Shown one piece after another: positions 1-11,659 of a DNA stretch of 64,000 nucleotides (positions are counted from its first letter, which is position 1; each line of letters starts with the position of its first letter). The notes under the pieces were generated by a model. The model saw nothing but the letters and a program-made list of their open reading frames with translations, did no database searches and had not been told where the DNA came from. The position numbers and the translations under genes were made by a program. Source of the stretch: Ischnura elegans (lineage: Eukaryota > Arthropoda > Insecta > Odonata > Coenagrionidae). The DNA lies in NCBI RefSeq assembly GCF_921293095.1, contig NC_060253.1:71957992-72021991 (forward strand), written 5' to 3'.

Positions 1-1020
1 GTCATTTACCGGAGTGATACTTCATTTAAATTAGTTTCAAAGGGCTGTTATGTTATCACCATTTTCGTAGTTATTCCGAACAAAACACCTTGTTACCCTT
101 GATCTCTCTTTCTTTTAAGCTTCATGCCATAAGACAGAGAGAGGTGGAGAAATGAGTGCAATCCAAGCTTAAGTCAAATTCACTATAATTATTGAGGAAA
201 TAATAACTGCCACCAAAGAAAAAGGGGAAGGTGCACTTTTCCGATTCCATTAGATCGAAACTTAAGAGTTAATTCTAATAGATCCTATGTGCGATTTTTA
301 TACCTTTGCACATAAAAAAACGAGTTCAATGTCGCTCCGGTAGGTAATAGTACAATTTTTTCAATGATGCTTATTTTATTTGTCGTTCTTCTAACTTAAA
401 CTGCACTTCACTCTTTCGCCAATCTCTTTCTTAATATTCATGCCTTGAGTCGATGCTTATGGACTCATTTCAGCCATGTTTGTATTTATTTTTCTAAAAC
501 CTGAGCTCAATGTCACCTCAATGAACGTCGGCATTTTTTTCCGTTTTTACTCCTTTGTTCGTAGTTCGGCGAAGGGAAAATGCCTAAGTAAAAACCGTGA
601 ATTACCCTGTCTCCATTCATTGTCTTTTTTACAACTAATGCCCCAAATCGATGCTAATGGACTACTTTTTCCATGTTTGTACCAATTTTTCTAAAACCTG
701 AGCTCAACGTCACCTTAACGAATGTCGGTATTTTTTCCCGTTGTCACTACTTTTTTCGCCGTTCACCTAAGGGAAACCGACGAAGACGACCGTGAATTAC
801 TCACTCCACTCTCTCCATTCTCCGTCTTGCTTTACAATTCTTTCCCCAAATGATGCTAATGGACTAATTTTTCCATGTTTTTATCAATTTTTCAAAAAAC
901 CTGAGCTTAACGTCACTTCGATGAATGTCAGATGATTTTATTCTCGATGTTACCACTTTTTTCTTCGTTCACCTGAGTAAAAACCTCTCTTTACCCCCCA
1001 TATCCTTTGAGCCTTGTCTT
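1..1020. repeat. Diverged ~200-bp tandem repeat
   Basis: Three clear units carry CCTGAGCTCAAYGTCACCT starts at 500, 697 and 900 (spacing about 197 and 203), each preceded by ATGCTWATGGACT and CCATGTTT. More diverged units precede them (a partial match near 316, and TTCATGCC at about 122 and 437). The short ORFs here are by-products of the repeat. Confidence 0.75.
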
Positions 1021-1370
1021 CCGCCTTCTCCTTCCTTCGTCTTTCCTTCATCCCCCTCTCCCTTTCCATCACTTCGACCTCCCCCTCCCCAACATCCTAC
1101 CATCTCCGTTCTCCAAGTCAGTAGCAGACCGCAGACCCCTTCCAAAGACGTCCCCCTTCCCCACAACCGATATCCCCCCGACCCCACAACCCCTCCCCTC
1201 TTGCCCCTCATTCCCCCACCCCCTTCCTGCACACTCAATACACCTAACTCCAATCCCTCCCTCCACACGCAGAACCCCCTGACCCCGCTCACCCCCTCTT
1301 CTCCTCTTAAAACTTCTTCTTCTTACCAGTTCTCTCTCATCTCCAACCAGCCAACACACACACTCGTTTT
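1010..1370. repeat. Pyrimidine-rich tract
   Basis: The plus strand is almost entirely C and T with some A and very little G for about 360 bases. Several overlapping low-complexity ORFs (Pro/Ser-rich on plus, Gly/Arg-rich on minus) follow from this bias and are not genes. Confidence 0.75.
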
Positions 1371-1379
1371 AAGGGACTC

Positions 1380-1860
1380 ACAACATCCTTCCCCTCTCGG
1401 AAGAGCGGTGCGTTTTTTCGCCTATCGGTTCGGGAAAAGAAGCCGCTTCAATCCTGCCGTCTTCTCGCGAGCGGTGGGGAAAATTGCGACGGGGATATAA
1501 TAGTGACCGGCTTAGTTGCCCGTTTTTACCGCATCAAAACGTCTCCATCCACGCGGATCTACGTGCACACCTGTGCTCCCGACGATTTTCTGCTGGAGAT
1601 AAGGTCGGTTTGACCGCGTCCTCTTCGGGAGAAACATTGGTCAAGGCCTCCGCGAGGTCGGCGTGGTCTTCTTACGCCCCGGTGTGTGTTGGACACGGAC
1701 TATTTATCGGAGAGCGAGTATGCAGATTGTACCGTCCTTCAAAAGGTCCTGAGCGTATTTCCAAGGAAGAAGATGCAGTTATTGTCTCATCGCTTGGTGA
1801 GAAGCGTTGATGAAGAAAGGCGAACGTAGTTTGTGACGTGGACCTCTGTCGTCACCAGTA
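1380..1860. other. CpG-rich patch, possible promoter or first exon
   Basis: Unlike the AT-rich surroundings, this stretch is rich in CpG (cgcgagcggtgg, ccacgcggatctacg, cctccgcgaggtcggcg). It contains gatataatag and a GTGAGA donor-like site near 1797. A 108-codon ORF (1484-1810) crosses it but matches no family I recognise. It may be a promoter or untranslated exon of an unseen gene. Confidence 0.3.
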
Positions 1861-2037
1861 TATTTTCTCCTATTTTGGAAAGGACTTAAAGGCTAGAGGC
1901 TAGGGTAGACAGGAAGAAAAACGAGAACGTTTTCTAAAGAAACTGAAGACGATAGCTGGATAAAATATAGTCTACTTACACCTTTCTGCCTAAATCTATC
2001 CCACAGAGGATACGTCGGGCTGGATCAGAAGTATAAC

Positions 2038-2157
2038 GTAGTGTTTTGGGTGTCCTTTTCGCAAAAACGTGATTGTTGATCACATCCCTTCGTAACGTTT
2101 CTCAACAAGGATACTTCTTGCTTCGTAATTGAAGAATCAAGTAGTGTTTTGCGTGTC
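2038..2157. repeat. Short direct repeats, 103 bp apart
   Basis: GTAGTGTTTTGSGTGTC occurs at about 2038 and 2141. It may be an insertion footprint; the sequence between gives no further clue. Confidence 0.4.
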
Positions 2158-2469
2158 TGGTTCACCCGAGTCATCCCCAAAGTTCACCGTCATCCCCCAC
2201 GAAGCATCGCGGGCGACGCATGGATGGTTCTCCGGCGGATGTCCACCCCCGCGTGCGTCCACCTCTGCCGTGTCACCGCCGTCGGACCGCGGGCAGTGAC
2301 CGGGCGGCACCCCGGGCCTGATTCCATCCGCCAGTGACTCCAGTGAAAAAGCTCGGCCGGAGAAGGGCCGAGTCCCGCGCGTAGCCCCCAACAAGTGTTC
2401 ACCACGCCGGAAAAAGATACAGAGGCCATGGAGCCCGCGATGGGTACCGTGTTTTACTTCCGCGCCAAG

Positions 2470-2590
2470 GGATCGCGGTGGAAGCTGGCGCGGCAGAGGA
2501 GCAACCCACGGTGAGTCACGGGTACCGCGATGGAAAGGAGTTGCAGACCGTGGACCCGGGTTCAAATCCCGGAGATTTAAAGGCCTTCCG
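2470..2590 (+). repeat. tRNA-like pol III box, probably SINE-derived
   Basis: CCGGGTTCAAATCCCGG is a good B box and T-arm, inside a GC-rich block (2140-2600). I could not fold an acceptor stem or a proper anticodon arm upstream, so a SINE head or tRNA relic is more likely than a working tRNA gene. Confidence 0.35.
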
Positions 2591-2599
2591 ATCCCTTTT

Positions 2600-5185
2600 T
2601 GCGTGCTTTGTGAGCACTCCTCATATCGGATTGGACGTCATGCTGTGGTCCTCTTGGCTCTTTTCTTGGAGCAGGCGAATGCCGTCGCCGTGCTTCTCTC
2701 CCACCCTTCCCAAATGCACAAATGATCCTGAGTTGTGGGTCTCACCCTCCAAATATGTACCTACCCAACCCAGTCACGTGGAAGAAATTAGTATATCCAT
2801 CATCATATACGGGGGGAATTATTATGAGTAGTAAAGTGACCCGTAAAATGAATCGAATAGGTAATATTACTTAGTTCAATTGAGAGGGATTGGGAAAATT
2901 ATATTAAATTCAGTACAAAATAATTGCAGACTAGAAAAAAAATCTTCACAAAGTCAAACGAGGTTCACGCCATTATAGTAAAGTTTTCCCAGATAGGAAC
3001 CTGGAACTAAATTTTATTTTCTCGTCTCATTTGTAGACGCCTAATATTTCTTAATGCTAAAATTTTAATGCCTAAATATTTCGTAATTTTAATCCATATT
3101 TTTTGACGCAAGTAAGTCAATCCTTTGCCTTCAAAGTATTAGGTTGGAAATTTATTCGTCTTTGATATTGAAAATAATTGCTTTAACTATAATTTTGGCG
3201 AGTATCATGTACTGCAATGTTTGATGAGCCATTTTGTCAATGAAAAGAAGCGTAATATGTACTAATAAGTCCATTATATCTCGACTAGGAGATGATATCC
3301 ATACCAAGTGAGTAGAAGATACTTTCCAAATATATAATTATCTCCCTGGAAAACAAAAGATTCATTTAAATGAGGCTTCACCATTAAACAGTTACGCCAC
3401 ACCTAACGTCAATTTGTAACAGTAAAAGAGACTTCATTTCGTCAATTCGACGAACTACTTTGACCGGACGGTTTCGACTTACGATGTGAAATTACCTTTT
3501 CCTCAACATCTCAAAGTTATACATTAAGAGTTTTTCCTAGGGTCTGCTGTGTTTCAATTAAATTCCAGGTTTACGTAGTAAAACGGTGCAGTTCTCAACA
3601 ATGAGTAGCTCAGCTCGCCGCATCTTTCGCTACATTATTAATATTATTAGTTTTAAAAACCTAGGATTGGTCAGCAACATCCCCCCGTTTATCAGAATCT
3701 AATGCTATTTCTAATTCACATTTCCATGTGCTTCCCATTCCGCCAATTCTTCTCGAACAGACCCACGTATGTTTCATGACCAATTTTGCGTCGCATTTCC
3801 GTTCATATTTCCCTTCTCTATAAAGTCCCTAGCAATAAAAAAGCAATCCTCTTTGTTTCCCTCCCCTACATCCATCCCTTGTCACAGATAATCAAGAGCT
3901 CGAAGCATATGGTTCGTGAAAGGATTTTATGCGAGGCACATTTACTAATCTGAAACACCTTACCGCAATATTTGCTTTGATGATTGTTATCACAAACCAT
4001 AATAGTGCTCGCGACATTTATGGAGGAGGCAGAGTACAAGGACGGCGCTGAACTAGAGGAGAAGATGCTGCACCATCTGTTTTGGGTTTTATGAGTGGTG
4101 CATTACCTCTCACACAAATATAAACTAAGCATTAAGTCTAGTTAAATTTATTTTCTGAGTATAAAAAATAAAATAATTTAATCTTTGCTATGTAACCACC
4201 CTTTGATTTTCCGGAATACAGCCACGCTGATTAAATATTTTTCGTACTTTCGGGTATAATTAAGCTAATGAGAACTATCATCTCCCTTCAAGTCAAAGTA
4301 AAGCTGCGTGATCTCACGAATAAATTGACTAGACGGCTCAATGACAATATAAGTTCCTTAATCCAATTCAATGCTGAACAAAATACAGAATTCAAACTTT
4401 GTTAGTTCGAAACATTCGTAAAAATTACGTCACGGCCAACTCAAAAGAGAACCAAATTTATGCCATTGAAAGCAGATGCGGGAAGCGGTAGAGGATACTC
4501 GGTGTGTGAGCAAGTCAAGCGCAACAACTCTACTGGTTAACAAATAAACTCTTAAATACTATTTTTAAACTTAAATTTACGAAGTTATGGTAGATTTACG
4601 TGAGATGAGCATAGGATTTAAAAAAACATTTTTTCATTCGTGCCACCAGTCTGGCTTCTAAATTTAAAGACATGTTTCACATTTGTCGACTCTCTCCATT
4701 TGTTTACTGATTTTCCCACGGCAAGGAAAGCGGGGGAAGGTTTGTACAACGTCTTTCTGATTGAGTTTTGAACTAACAGCCCACTAGCGCTTGAAGTTGA
4801 GTAGCGGACAAATGCAAGCATTGGATTTCCTCCCACCCTACTCCAAATCTTCTAATTATCCACCCACACACAATCTAACTCAATGACTCCAATTTTGGCA
4901 AGTTACCTCAGCGCTCCTTCACTGAATGTGGGCTTCACACTCCATCTGCCACGCACTTGAGTTTAAATCATTGCCGCGCGTGCTCCCATTAGGTTGGAAA
5001 GCTCTGCAGCTTTCTGTTATCATTAATCTACCGCCGAAATATACAAAATCAAACTCAGCAATGAGTATATATTTTTAGTATCATATAATTATTAACCAAC
5101 ATTCCACCCCTGCATTTATTAACTAGTATGTTTATTTTTTATTTCTTATATTATAAGCATAGCTGAAGAAAATTACTATATGTAT
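2600..5185. other. AT-rich intergenic DNA
   Basis: I see no gene, RNA gene or bounded element here on either strand; the ORFs are short and unlike any known family. Confidence 0.6.
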
Positions 5186-5189
5186 AAGA

Positions 5190-5555
5190 GTTGGAAACAG
5201 TTGCAGGCTTCACTTGGTAAATGCCCGTTGTCAGAGGGCTCTGTACGCAACACCTAATCGATAAACAGCGTAGAATAATTTCATGAAAACACACAGTAGT
5301 AATTAGTAGTATTTACTACTTAAATGTTGGAAAAACTCCAGCTTGATTTGGCGTAAGCCCGCTTAAGGAGGGCGCTTAGTGTTAATCCTGACCAGCATAC
5401 TGCGAGGCGAAATTACTTGAAAACAGACGGTGATAATTAGTTTGAATATTAAGGTTTGAAAAAGTCTCAAGCTTCACTTGGTGAAAGCCCGATGATACAC
5501 GGTGATAAGCGGAACTCCTGACCGGCACACAGCGTGGCAGAATTTCATGATTAAA
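5190..5555. repeat. Three-unit tandem repeat, ~130 bp
   Basis: Units begin GTTGGAAACAGTTGCAGGCTT (5190), GTTGGAAAAACTCCAGCTT (5326) and GTTTGAAAAAGTCTCAAGCTT (5454). Each continues TTGG..AARCCCG and then an AATT..TGAAAAC segment. Spacing is about 136 and 128 bases. Confidence 0.7.
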
Positions 5556-5559
5556 AATT

Positions 5560-7145
5560 ATTCCCTGAAATTTTATTGTGTTACGTTTATATTCAGTTCA
5601 ATTCTTTCAGTTCAATAGTTCAAATATCATTTAAAACAGATTGCGCTCGTGAAAAAGTATCCAGCGATTGTATAAAGGTGAGGAAAATAAACAACATTTC
5701 TGAAACCACAATAACGGTTATATTTGGACCAAAACGTAGGATTAAAGACATGATAATTAATATTAAAAACAAAATATGCCAATCCACGTAAAAGGGGTAC
5801 ATAAATGCCAATAGAGAAATATTTTTGTTCACTAACATCATCATTCGTCAGTGATCACTTTGCTTCGAAGAGACCATCGGCGTAGATGGCTGCGCGCCGC
5901 CAAGCGCTGCAAAAATTACCTTCGGACGCCGCCGCCGCTATCAAATTCCACAGTCGGCGCACAAGTCTAAACTGAACTATGGAAAGAAAGCTGCCCTTAT
6001 CGCGGATATATATGGTCACCCTTTTAGTGCGCCACATTTTTTTCTGCACTCTCTGCGCGGGGCAGTTTTTGGAGGATAAATCACCGAAGGTTAATGGTTT
6101 TAAAGAAGCCGACCGACCCTCTCTCCGACCGCGGGGATGGACAAAAATGTTTTGGTTTCCCAAAACTTGTCAGGGTCGTTGTACCGGGCAGGTTATTTAT
6201 CGTGTGTCACCAGGTCGTTTTTTTTTCAATTCCTCCCTCACGAGGCGACGCAACTAGAAGGATTGGCGCTGCTCTTCTTGGGTCGAGTAAACCGGTTCAT
6301 ACGGACGTTCAATTTGCTCATTTCGCAACCTGTTCCCCAGAGATTTCTAAACTTGTTGCTTCTACTCCAAAAGATTGGTAAATCGATTATATCTAGACGC
6401 CAAAACCGCTGGCAAATACTCATTACTAAACGGAATCGAATAGGCTTATATCTCATCACGTTTTCTCCGAAATACTGGTTTGAGAAATGTTCGGGCTGGT
6501 AATTAACGGTCCCCCCAAAGTAATAGTGGAAATACTTCGGGTGAGAAAAATGTGGCTTCAAAAAATTCACTCGCCTACTACGCTAACAAATTTTATACAG
6601 CTTGTTTATCATAACTTGATAATTCAGTTACTCGTATGGAAGATTTTTTTAAAGTAAAAGTGTCATAATCTTCGTCAGCCTTTAAACAACACTACTGGCC
6701 AAATTTATCTCAATTTATTTCCATACAGTTAATAATTACCTAAGAATTGATCATATCTTCTGTTATATGATAGGGAAACGTTTTACGCGAAGTCAAATTA
6801 AAATAATATGTGAAGCATTCTAGAGACAATAAGCACTTTCTATTTATCGAAATAATTACTAATTTCATGTTCTTTTCCGTGAGACTGCTATTTTTATCCG
6901 TAAAGATTCAAAGTATTCTACTAGTACATTTGATCCTTAATTATAAATTAGGCCCTAGCATTGCGCTCCGGTTGGAGTAAAATTTATTCGCGCAGCCACA
7001 GTAAAATTCTAATTATCTCCGCGATGTCTGCATGAGAAAATTTACACTATACAACGCTACGTTAAATCCCTCTTAATTTCTCCGTCAGTTATTGCTAAAG
7101 GAATTACGCCAAGGAAGAATAAAAAAAAAGAAAAAGAGGTGTAAT
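5560..7145. other. Intergenic DNA with a GC-rich patch
   Basis: No recognisable gene. A GC- and CpG-rich patch at about 5870-6260 (cgccgccgccgct) gives overlapping ORFs of 92-121 codons on both strands; none has a known domain or splice-consistent continuation, so I do not call them. Confidence 0.5.
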
Positions 7146-7149
7146 GATG

Positions 7150-7870
7150 TAAAAAAACATAGGAGTGTCCGAAAATTTCGCTCTGGGCCTAACCCAACCA
7201 ATTCAAGGTCAATCCCTTGACGGAAAAACGACAGACCATCGAGGAACGCGGTTGGGGCGTGAGTGGACCACTTTGCTTTTGTATGACATTTCCCGGTTTC
7301 AACTCCTGGGTACATTGTTCGGACACCCAAAAAAAAACCTGAGAAAAAGGAGTGAAGCAGGGAAAGAAGCTGTGCCTCTACCCATAATGTGTGCATTCAC
7401 CCGTCTATGGCTAAGTCCGGAGTGAGCTTATCCTCCCATAAAAATCCAAACCAATCTAAGGTTCGAATCACCTAATAAGTGAATAAGCGAATATTCTCCA
7501 TGTTGAGCCCGCATTATGTTCGCTAGATTTTGCTAAAAAAAATAAATAGTTAACGGAGGAAGAGGCGAAGAAAAAACATATTTCGCGCGGCAAATAAAAC
7601 ATCAACAGCATAGTCGGAACGATAACCTCTCCAACCAATCTAATGTTTGAATCATCTAGTGATTGAGTATATGAGCAAATATCCTCCATGTTGAACCCGC
7701 ACAATGTTCGCCAGATTTTCCTAAATAAAATAAATAGTCTAAGGAAGAGTAGGAAAGAGGTTTCGCGAGGCAAAAAAAACACATCAACAACATAGTCGGA
7801 TCGAAAACTCCACTCCAGGGCAAACCCGAAACCAATTCAAGGTCAATCTCATGAGGAGAACGCAGCAGAA
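7150..7870. repeat. Composite repeat with a 184-bp tandem dimer
   Basis: CCAATCTAAGGTTCGAATCA at 7451 recurs diverged at 7635 (period 184), and the rest of the unit follows (TCCATGTTGARCCCGCA, AAAATAAATAGT, the ...CATCAACARCATAGTCGGA end). The dimer is flanked by a second repeated segment: ACCAATTCAAGGTCAATC at about 7197 and 7829. Confidence 0.7.
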
Positions 7871-8430
7871 GCACTCAAGGCAGAGAGGAGGAGGAGGATA
7901 TAAACGTTGGAAACTACCGACGGATACACTCGTTCTGTGGAAACCACGTAAACGAGCTCATGAAACCCGCCTCCGTGGAAAAAAAAAAACGAATTAAGCG
8001 GAAAACGAGAGAGAGTCGATGCGTGGTTGGTACCCTAATCACTCTTGACAGTAAGCCAGCCGCATGGAAACGCAACAGCATCCTTAGAGTGTAGCAGGGA
8101 AGAAAGAAGTGGGGTGGGAGAGTCTTGGTGGGGAGTTGGAGGAAATAGGCCACACGCCCGACATTTTAGCGTTGCGTGAAGTCGCCGCTCGTAATTTGAC
8201 AGGGGGCGAGGGAAGAGTTTGATTTATGTCTCGGCGGCGAGAGAGAAAAGCCGAGTCAAAGGGGAAGACGGATGAGAAATAATGGAACGAGACTGAAGGA
8301 AAACTAAAGATTACGCATTAAAGATCATTCACGGAGGAGAAGGATTTTTGTTTTCCGTGAACTCCCGCGATGAATTTTTCACGGGTTTCCGATCGCGTCA
8401 CGCTCTCTATTTCTGCCGAATTTTCAATGG
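7870..8430. other. Intergenic DNA, purine-rich
   Basis: No gene recognised. The plus strand is purine-rich (gagagaaaagccgag, ggggaagacggatgag) with scattered CpG. Confidence 0.5.
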
Positions 8431-8700
8431 TATTTATTTATTTTTTTGCCACACCACCGAAAACAGCGCTATTTGTCTTTTACATCGGGTTTTTCACAAC
8501 CCTTAATAATTAAACGTACAAGAACATCCATGCCGACCATAGGGGCAACCTACCCAGGCGAGCCTCGAGCCCGCGACTGCGTATGGCAGGCGAAAACTTT
8601 TCCCCGCCGCCAACAAAGGCCGGCAAAAATTTGCAACGCTCGGGAATCGAACCCGGGTCATAAGAATGGCAATCTTTCATGGTACCGCTACACCAGCAGA
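8431..8700 (-). mobile_element. tRNA-derived SINE, copy 1 (full length)
   Basis: Read on the minus strand it opens with a tRNA-like head: an A-box-like GTGTAGCGGTACC, then the B box GGGTTCGATTCCC. The body has GGTAGGTTGCCCCTATGG and the tail CTGTTTTCGGTGGTGTGG, ending in an ATAAAT-rich stretch. Body and tail match the copies at 11448 and 23395. Confidence 0.75.
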
Positions 8701-8945
8701 TCTCATTGGAATAATTTTCTATCGTCCTCAGAGGAGATTAATCGGTTTTCAGGCAGATTTCAATCAGCCCTGAGGACAATGGAAAAGTATTTCATTGAAA
8801 CGTGGGTAGGAAGGGAGAGGATGAACCGATTGGAAGCCAGAGAAAGATTCGTCGCACCTTTCATAATTATTTCCTCAGAGTACTCACAGCGCTTTCTGGT
8901 AAATTTTGACATAAAATTTACCAGAACGATAAAATTTGCCCCAAT

Positions 8946-9185
8946 CAGTACAGGATACAGGAAAAAAACTCAAGGGGGGTGCAAAAGATACCTAGAGCTA
9001 TCTTTACTTTTGTAGTAATGACAAATAACTGAGTCATGCGAAGTTAATGAAAGTTTAATTTAAACTAATAACACGCATATACAAGACAATAACATCTTGT
9101 GAAATAAAAAATGTTAAAATTGTGGTTCTGCAAATCTGTGCTTCCGCCCCCCCTCCTTGCGCCCCCCCGTATGTATCCGCCACTG
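8946..9185. mobile_element. hAT-like MITE with 8-bp target duplication
   Basis: Ends CAGTACAGGATAC and (as reverse complement) CAGTGGCGGATAC form a short terminal inverted repeat. The 240-bp element is flanked on both sides by a perfect 8-bp GCCCCAAT (8938-8945 and 9186-9193). Internal G- and C-runs near the ends are typical of this MITE type. No coding capacity. Confidence 0.8.
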
Positions 9186-9189
9186 GCCC

Positions 9190-11440
9190 CAATCAAGCGG
9201 CTACCCCATTTATCCCATTAATTACGTATTGAAGAATTGAAGATGGAAGTTAAAATGTACAAAATAGTACTATTTCAGAATTAAAGAGAGTATTAAGAGC
9301 TTATTTGTTCTTGAGTTATTAGTTAGACCTTCGAAATTAAATAAAAATAATAAAAACAAAAACATTTTTTTTTCAAATTCTGAGAGTCTATAAAAATGTT
9401 AATTACATCTCTCAGCCTCCACGCATGAGAACGATTGTTTATAATTTAATCAGCGATAAGAACGACGATGACAAAGGATACGTGGTCGAAATGGGTGAAT
9501 GAGCGAGAGACTGTACAAAATCACTTTCTAGAGTTCAAAAACATTAATATCTTTAAGTAGTATTAGGCAAATACCACCGATTTGAAACCGTTTAAACACC
9601 TTTATGTTCAATTAGCTTGAGAAAACACTAGGTAATTCCTCAATCGGGCTGCGTTCTTGGAAATATGTCCCAAGTAAGCTGCTACCCCTTACAGCCCAAA
9701 ATAATCAGACTTTATTGTACGAACAAGAGTTCTTAAAGTGGCTGCGCAGTAATAAAAAAACTGAGACCAAAATTGAAACACCTACCTTAAATATCACTAA
9801 GGGAAATGGAAAACGAATAAAACCCCTTTTATTTACATATCGTAATTTCCCAATTGAAATGAACAGCCTGAAGGCATACGCTATCGCCGGATACACCCTC
9901 TGAGTATACTCTGAGCAATTAGGTATCCTTCATGGATCACATGATCAGAGATTTTGCCGCTCCACTGTGTCTTGACTACGGGGAGTACTCATATTCTCAT
10001 ATTTGCGGATAATCTATTTTTCTTTTCCCCGTATGTCTAATCCTTTCTGCCTATCAGTTTTACCCTGTTAGCCACCTCTAGCATCAGTCACAGCTTTGAT
10101 GAAGATGAGTATGAGTGACTCAATATGTGAGAAAGATAAGCTACCTGTTGAAACGTCAGCGATAAAGAGCCTAACCCAGCACCTAACTTGAGAAGGTTTT
10201 ACTCACCTATACGATACGGTACGGTTTATTTTTTACCACTCTTTGTTAGGCTATAAGTGCAATATAGGTGCTAATACGCTATATATGCAATATGTACGGA
10301 TTAGCTTTCAAATAAAGCATTGTTTCGAAGTAGTTAAGCCCAGGGTTACGTAGCTACATATATTCCTCAACAAAATGTACGGAAAAAGTCGCACCACTCT
10401 TATCAAGTCGCATGACGCAGCTCTTCTAGTCCTAATTGGAAATTCATGCGTGTCCCGAACCGAGAGAAACCTTTTAAGACTTGCCCATCCTGATGTAGCT
10501 GGGGTTATTATACGGATTGCATTACTTTGCGGGAAACCACAGGTGGCCCGGGTAGGGAAACTGGTCCGTTCACCCTGCTTAACTGTCTCCAACATGTCTT
10601 CGCGGTAAGTGCGTGACGGTGGAAACTCTCATTTAAGACATCGGCATTCAGCCTGGAGTGTTTCTGGCACCAAAAGGGAGTGGATATCCGAAACCAAACA
10701 AAGACCTGCTGAGGATTCCGAAAGTAAAATGGTTGCCGAGGGATCCACAGAAAACATTAACTTAAGAGTCTATACAACTCCTGCTCGATAAATATTTTTA
10801 TCCAGAGGAATAACTTGTTTCAAGCTTATGTTGTTATGTTGAAATTTTCAGGACATACAAGGTAGATCATTTCCAAAAATTTTCTTCGTCTCAAATACGT
10901 ATGAAATTTTACAGCATTATTATTTTTGGTTTAGTAACTTATACACTGGAGATACAGGCAATTGTTGTCAAGGGTCTAGTCTATTCCCATATTCTATAAA
11001 TTTATGAACCTAGTACCGCTGTTACCGAAAATTCAGAGTCTCCACTGATCAGCCATTCGGCGCATTAATCACATGCAATCCAAAGTACATTTAAGAAAAA
11101 ATTGAGTAGAATAGGGTGGAAATTTTTGCCACAGTCAGTTGAATATAAATATCTCCTTACATCCACAATGTTACGGACGTAGCCAGCGGGTCTGTGGGGG
11201 CGTGAGCCCCCTCCCCGAAAATGTTTCCCTTGTGGCGACTACCCGCAGAACAACTGCTAGGGAGACTCATAAAATAAGGGGCACCTATCCTCTGACGCGC
11301 CATTTCTCGATATATATGTAGTTACACTTCATGTTGTCTCCCAATTTCCAACTATGCATAGGTATAACTTTCAGCAGTATGCGAACGAAATAAGTATCTG
11401 CTTAAAAGGATTTTATGGTTTTCTGATGCATGCAAATTTA
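9190..11440. other. AT-rich intergenic DNA
   Basis: No gene recognised. A GAAACGTCAGC module at 10150-10160, preceded by TGATGAAGATGAG, relates to the cluster at 20.3-22.2 kb. A 77-codon ORF at 10375 matches nothing I know. Confidence 0.5.
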
Positions 11441-11447
11441 CAACAAT

Positions 11448-11655
11448 TAGCCGACCTCGATGGCGGCGGAGTAAAGTCCTCGTATGCAAAAAAAAGAGGT
11501 CGCGTGTTCTAGTTCCGCCTTGGTAGATGATTCCCATACAGGGCATGGTTATTCGTTCACGTGTAGTTGTTAACAAGTAGAAAACCCCGATGATAAAGGC
11601 GAAAATGTGCTGTTTTTCGGAGGTATGGGAATAAATGAATGTATAAATAAATAAA
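11448..11655 (+). mobile_element. tRNA-derived SINE, copy 2
   Basis: The head GATGGCGGCGGAGTAAAGTC and the B-box-like GTGTTCTAGTTCCGCC (one change from TTCGAGTTCC) are followed by TTGGTAGATGATTCCCATAC, GGGCATGG and the tail CTGTTTTTCGGAGGTATGG, then AATAAATGAATGTATAAATA. Same family as the minus-strand copy at 8431-8700. Confidence 0.75.
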
Positions 11656-11659
11656 ATAT

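Noticed and set aside
925..1500. 191-codon Pro/Ser-rich ORF
   Set aside because: Created by the pyrimidine-rich tract; low complexity, no domain, no splice logic.
1484..1810. 108-codon ORF in the CpG-rich patch
   Set aside because: No recognisable family; kept only as a possible untranslated or partial exon region.
2537..2585. tRNA gene
   Set aside because: Good B box and T-arm but no matching acceptor stem, D-arm or anticodon arm of normal size.
5855..6570. Overlapping 92-121-codon ORFs on both strands
   Set aside because: All sit on one GC-rich patch with few stops by composition; none shows a domain or plausible splice sites.
8440..9015. 189-codon ORF on the plus strand
   Set aside because: It runs antisense through the SINE and into unrelated sequence and the start of the adjacent MITE; no domain.
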